Source of the DNA: Candidatus Rifleibacteriota bacterium
Lineage (GTDB): Bacteria; Riflebacteria; Ozemobacteria; Ozemobacterales; Ozemobacteraceae
Assembly: GCA_029565415.1 (NCBI GenBank)
Contig: JAKQOH010000068.1
Location: 1-61,216, forward strand
DNA length: 61,216 nt
Direction of reading: 5' to 3'
Part shown: piece by piece, positions 57,852 through 61,216 of the stretch
Position numbering within the stretch: position 1 is the stretch's first letter
How the letters are laid out: every line of letters starts with the position of its first letter
Translations under genes and position numbers: made by a program
Notes under the pieces: model-generated
What the model saw: only the letters and a program-made list of their open reading frames with translations
Told to the model about the DNA's origin: nothing
The model's database searches: none

Positions 57852-60086
57852 TCAGTCGAAGGTGTTGAACTCGTCGACGGTCGCGGTGTCGTCGCGCCAG
57901 GTGATGATGTTGAAGGCAGCCGGAGGATACGGCGGGAAGTAATCGCCTCCCCCGCGCACGAACGTCGAGTCCCACGAGCGGCGGCGCACGATCGGCTGGT
58001 CCTCCCGGAAGCGGCCATCGAGAAACACGTCGGCTTTCCGGTTCCGCAGATGGATCATGCCTCCGTGATGGCGCAGGATCACCCGGGTGTCGTCTCCCGC
58101 GTATCGGAAGCAGCGCATCGCCTCGTTGTCGATGTTGCCGAGTTCATTCGTGACTTTCCCCGCGCCGTCGAGCGCATCCCAGCGGGCGTTGAGCTCGGCG
58201 CTGTCGATCAACAGCGCGTTCACGGTCATTTCGGGCAGCCGGAACCCGGTCTTGGGATTCTTGACGGCCATCTTGAAAAGACGATCGCAGGAGTTCCAGA
58301 TGCCGAGCGCCTTGTTGGGCGGATCGTCATCCATCTCTTTTTCCATCTGCTCAAGTATCATATTTATTGCGATATCACGTTCGAAGGGGGCCAGAATTCC
58401 CGTCATATAGCAGGCTCCGCCGATGGCCCCGACGATTTTCTGGCGGGCCAGGAAACCCTTGACCCCGAACCTCTGCCGGTTCACCTCGGGATTCTCGGAA
58501 ATCTCGAGATACTCTCGCAGCGGTTTGAGCGCGGAGTGCACGGCCAGGCTTCCCATCGTCAGCGGGATCACCTCGGGCGGAGTTTTCGGCAGGGCAAAGA
58601 GGGTCGAGATCTTGTTGAAGTTCAGGGCGAGCATCGGCAGCCGCAAATCGCGCGCGGTGGTGCCGAACCGGGGCGGGTAGACGATCGGAATCATCGCCAG
58701 CGGGTTGAGTTCATCGCCCCCGAGCCTCATGCCGATTTCGTAGTCGAGGAGAACTTTGAGCTCTTCCCGGAGGAAATTCAGCGGATTCGAGTAGTCGAAC
58801 CAGATGCGGCCCATCGAGATGATCATGACGCCGTTCTTGTCGGTGCCGTTTTCGAGCTCCTTGTCGTACTCACGCCAGCCCGTGGTCCAGTTCTGGGGGT
58901 TCTTCGGGTGCTGGTTGAAATCGCCGGCGATATACACATCTTTCTCGCAGACGATCGTGAGCGCCTTGAAGGGCGGATTTCCCCAGATGCGCAGCGGAAC
59001 CATCGAGTAGATGAGGGTTTTGTCGCCGTTGTTGAAATACTTGTCGGGAAACTTCAGGTCGTAGACGATTTCCCCGGGCTTGGCCGGATTGCGCCACTTC
59101 GAAGGGTGGTAGCCCTTGAAGGAAAAGCCGGGAACGAGCACGATCGGTGCCGGGTCACCGGCTTTGAGCCAGTATTGCGGGTTCAGCTCGGGAAACCGTT
59201 CAGACTTGCCGCCCCGCATCCCGTCGAGAACGAACTGGCACAGCACCTTGCTCATCCCGGTCTCGGGGAACGTCTCGAAGCCTTCCGGAAGATCCGAATC
59301 CGCGTCGGGCTTGAGATGACCATTCTTGCCATTCCGGAACTCGACGCGCATGCCCGAGGTCGTCTTGAAATATCCGGGGGTCGATATTTTCTCCATTTCG
59401 AGCAGTTCGAGCCCGGCATCCGTGACGCCGCGTTTTCCGACCTTCAGCATCTCCTGGCCATACAGCCGGCCTCGGCGGACGACGCCGGGCACGAGGCGGT
59501 TGGGGCCGAGCGCCGCGAGATCCAGCACCTGGCCGTCGTATTCCATATAGGAGCCCGGAACGTATTTTTCGAGCACCGCCTCGACCTTGCGGCAGGCATC
59601 GCCGACGCGGCCCACGGCCTCGAGAATGAAGTAGCGATGGGCTTCATCGACGGTTTTCGTCTCGACGGCGTTCTTGGCCCCGGCAAGTTTGACGCGCACC
59701 TTGAACTCGCCGGTGATGCGGGTTTTCTTCATCGTCAGCCGGCCGGTGTAGGTCCCCTTTTCGGCGTGGTCGAGCTTGAGGCCCTCGACGTTCCCGACCA
59801 GCCAGTGCTTGTGTTTCGCCGGGCTCGTCCAGCCCTTCTGCGGGATATACGGATTGCCGTGCGTGACGAACTGGTAATCCGCCTTCATCTCGGCAAGAAC
59901 GGCATGAACGCCGGCTTCGGCGACGCACAGGGCGAGATAGTCCTTGGCCCCCCGTGACAACAGGTGAATCTGGCCCCGCTGGAACTGGAACACGGCTCCC
60001 GCCAGGATGCCCAGCACGAGCGCAATCATCAGCACGACGATCAGAGCCTGCCCGAAGCGGGAACGAGCGTTCTTCCGATGCATCAT
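57852..60086 (-). CDS. Large PilX/GspK-like pseudopilin, cluster 2
   Basis: 744 residues. The N-terminus (RFGQALIVVLMIALVLGILAGAVFQFQRGQ) is a basic leader ending in Gly plus a hydrophobic helix of the PilX/GspK type without Glu5. LCVAEAGVHAVLAEMK resembles the conserved helix after the N-terminal segment in PilX-like proteins. The rest is a long soluble domain without recognisable motif. Size and gene order match the 786-residue protein at 7536, so the two are probably paralogues. It overlaps the upstream PilW-like gene (ATGA type). No terminator is evident before the kinase gene, 80 bases on. Confidence 0.7.
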   Translation of the reverse strand: MMHRKNARSRFGQALIVVLMIALVLGILAGAVFQFQRGQIHLLSRGAKDYLALCVAEAGVHAVLAEMKADYQFVTHGNPYIPQKGWTSPAKHKHWLVGNVEGLKLDHAEKGTYTGRLTMKKTRITGEFKVRVKLAGAKNAVETKTVDEAHRYFILEAVGRVGDACRKVEAVLEKYVPGSYMEYDGQVLDLAALGPNRLVPGVVRRGRLYGQEMLKVGKRGVTDAGLELLEMEKISTPGYFKTTSGMRVEFRNGKNGHLKPDADSDLPEGFETFPETGMSKVLCQFVLDGMRGGKSERFPELNPQYWLKAGDPAPIVLVPGFSFKGYHPSKWRNPAKPGEIVYDLKFPDKYFNNGDKTLIYSMVPLRIWGNPPFKALTIVCEKDVYIAGDFNQHPKNPQNWTTGWREYDKELENGTDKNGVMIISMGRIWFDYSNPLNFLREELKVLLDYEIGMRLGGDELNPLAMIPIVYPPRFGTTARDLRLPMLALNFNKISTLFALPKTPPEVIPLTMGSLAVHSALKPLREYLEISENPEVNRQRFGVKGFLARQKIVGAIGGACYMTGILAPFERDIAINMILEQMEKEMDDDPPNKALGIWNSCDRLFKMAVKNPKTGFRLPEMTVNALLIDSAELNARWDALDGAGKVTNELGNIDNEAMRCFRYAGDDTRVILRHHGGMIHLRNRKADVFLDGRFREDQPIVRRRSWDSTFVRGGGDYFPPYPPAAFNIITWRDDTATVDEFNTFD

Positions 60087-60814
60087 GGCATGACCCCGTT
60101 CGGCCGGCCCCGCAGAGAAAAGCAGCTCCTAAACTGGAAAACCGCCGGATTCCGCCTCTGGTTCGCCACCTCACCCTGTTTCGCGAATGAAATCTGCACA
60201 TGAACCAGATAGGGGCCCGTCCCATCCGTTTCGTACGGTTCGGTGACGAGAAAACTTTTCAGCGGCAGACCGGGCACCGAACCGAACCGCACGGGGCGGC
60301 GTATTTCCGTATAGACGATCATATCTTTCACACCCCCGCAGACGGTGCGGGTCGCTTTCCAGGGCGCCGGTCCGCCGGGCTTCGTCGGCACATCCGACCG
60401 GATATCGCGCACGAGATCGAACGTGCCGTCCTTTGCCTTCACCAGACGCCAGTCGATCGTTGTCAGCTTGAGGAACTCCTCATCGGGGGGCTTCACCTCG
60501 AAATCGAGCGCCTGCCCCTCGAACGTGCAGATCTTTCCCTCCCCCGTGCTGATCAGCTTGCTGACCGCTTCCCGGACGACCGGGGAAGGAAACACGACCC
60601 GGTTCGAGTTCCGGACATCGTTGGCGAATTGGGAGAAAAACAGCCGGGCGTTCTCGTTGACCCCGATGTGTTCGAGCGCAACCCGGATCGATCGCACCTC
60701 GGCGAAGAACAGCCGGTAGATGGCCAGCAGCAGAAGCAGGAACAGGCAGAAGCCGATCATGATCTCGACCAGCGTGATCCCGGCGGATGACCGCCGCAAA
60801 AGGCGTCTCAGCAT
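60083..60814 (-). CDS. PilW/GspJ-like prepilin, cluster 2
   Basis: 243 residues. After a basic leader (LRRLLRRSSAG) the mature part begins ITLVEIMIGFCLFLLLLLAIYRLFF, with the Glu5 needed for pilus assembly and a prepilin-peptidase cleavage site after Gly. The downstream VNENARLFFSQFANDVRNSN corresponds to the helix seen in the cluster-1 PilW-like protein. The gene ends with an overlap into the PilX-like gene and starts 4 bases after the partial PilV-like gene, giving V-W-X order; cluster 1 is X-V-W. Confidence 0.8.
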   Translation of the reverse strand: MLRRLLRRSSAGITLVEIMIGFCLFLLLLLAIYRLFFAEVRSIRVALEHIGVNENARLFFSQFANDVRNSNRVVFPSPVVREAVSKLISTGEGKICTFEGQALDFEVKPPDEEFLKLTTIDWRLVKAKDGTFDLVRDIRSDVPTKPGGPAPWKATRTVCGGVKDMIVYTEIRRPVRFGSVPGLPLKSFLVTEPYETDGTGPYLVHVQISFAKQGEVANQRRNPAVFQFRSCFSLRGRPNGVMP

Positions 60815-60818
60815 CGGC

Positions 60819-61216
60819 TCACCACAGATCGGCCTGGGTCGTGGCCGCCTCGAAGGTCAGAGGCGTGCCGTCCTCAGAGGCCCGCCAGGTGACGGTGACA
60901 CGGATGAGCTTGAGCCCTGACGAGAGGCCCGGGATACTCGACGGGCAGTCGGTCACGGTGACTTCCCGGCGAAACTCCGTCGAGCCGATCTGCACGACGG
61001 GAACGAAGCCCTCATTCCCGTCATAGGTCTCCTTTGCCGAGTTGAAATCCGCCATCAGCGTGTCCTTGCGCAGTTCACGGGCAACGCCGATCAGGCGGAA
61101 GCGGGCAGCGCGCACGGCTTCGATGGCCTGGCTCGTGAGGGCGATCGCCGTCTCGAAATCACGCGTCTTGCGGACGCCGGTGAAGCTCTGGGAGATCGTC
61201 CAGCCCATGAGGAACA
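60819..61216 (-). CDS. Partial PilV/GspI-like prepilin, cluster 2 (5' end outside window)
   Basis: The frame is open to the last base, so the N-terminal prepilin signal is missing. The visible beginning FLMGWTISQSFTG looks like the end of the hydrophobic N-terminal helix, followed by TSQAIEAVRAARFRLIGVARELR, the typical amphipathic helix of small pseudopilins, and a beta-rich globular part. About 131 residues are visible. An ATG at 61208 exists, but the hydrophobic context argues that it is internal. It is the first visible gene of cluster 2. Confidence 0.65.
   Translation of the reverse strand, partial: FLMGWTISQSFTGVRKTRDFETAIALTSQAIEAVRAARFRLIGVARELRKDTLMADFNSAKETYDGNEGFVPVVQIGSTEFRREVTVTDCPSSIPGLSSGLKLIRVTVTWRASEDGTPLTFEAATTQADLW

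Noticed and set aside
1..61216. tRNA genes, rRNA, CRISPR arrays, insertion sequences, prophage
   Set aside because: Intergenic gaps are short (longest 343 bases) and none shows cloverleaf ends, regular direct repeats with spacers, or transposase/integrase motifs.

Overview
The window is GC-rich, densely coded chromosomal DNA of a Gram-negative-type (diderm) bacterium. Evidence for this is a diaminopimelate pathway enzyme (DapF), the lipid II flippase MurJ, a SurA/PpiD-like periplasmic foldase, lipoproteins with L-I-G-C lipoboxes and type IV pilus/type II secretion-style pseudopilins. Housekeeping order (pnp-rpsO; yicC-remA-rpoZ-coaBC-like-priA-def-fmt) is bacterial and vertical in character. 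I see no rRNA, tRNA, transposase, integrase, phage module or CRISPR array. A deep-branching diderm such as Candidatus Riflebacteria would fit the mix of pseudopilins, TPR proteins and RemA/Rex, but that placement is a guess that needs marker-gene phylogeny.

Layout. 1-1155: 3' end of an Ig/Fn3-like surface protein, then ridA on the minus strand. 1876-5779: an operon of a small exported protein, a TPR protein, a polytopic membrane protein with presenilin-like motifs, and dapF. 5909-7447: an exported Memo-AMMECR1 fusion. 7536-11927: pseudopilin cluster 1 plus a membrane-anchored TPR-like protein. 11932-21951: a PocR-type hybrid histidine kinase, pnp-rpsO, an RlmD-like rRNA methyltransferase, a REC-PAS-kinase, a glycosyltransferase and a PHP phosphoesterase. 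22247-30518: an exported protein, murJ, a giant parvulin foldase, an S4 protein, rsmA, tcdA and tatD. 30592-37002: yicC-remA-rpoZ-(degenerate coaBC)-priA-def-fmt. 37005-41978: a Uma2 protein, rex, then STAS-rel-udg. 42080-52909: two convergent giant lipoproteins of 1517 and 2081 residues. 52960-57768: an EcsC-family protein, an Ala/Pro-rich exported protein, and a sigma-54 two-component system. 57852-61216: pseudopilin cluster 2, cut by the window end.

Functional themes are cell-envelope assembly and the cell surface (pseudopilins, lipoproteins, foldase, flippase), RNA and translation housekeeping (PNPase, S15, RlmD, KsgA, TcdA, YicC, Def, Fmt) and signalling (three histidine kinases, a ppGpp enzyme, Rex, a STAS protein).

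The most interesting points are: (1) a self-contained sigma-54 circuit in which a kinase/NtrC-like pair sits upstream of a small exported protein whose promoter matches the -24/-12 consensus and has inverted-repeat candidate enhancers; (2) a bacterial membrane protein with the three landmarks of presenilin/GxGD proteases; (3) a rel/spoT gene whose only sensible start is AUU; (4) an exported Memo-AMMECR1 fusion with an internal ribosome site and ATG at the domain junction; (5) a parvulin foldase with a beta-domain nested in its first catalytic domain; (6) a degenerate coaBC at the canonical coaBC position; (7) a giant lipoprotein built from six alternating two-domain repeats and carrying a G10 tract; and (8) a G8 tract inside a near-perfect promoter spacer.
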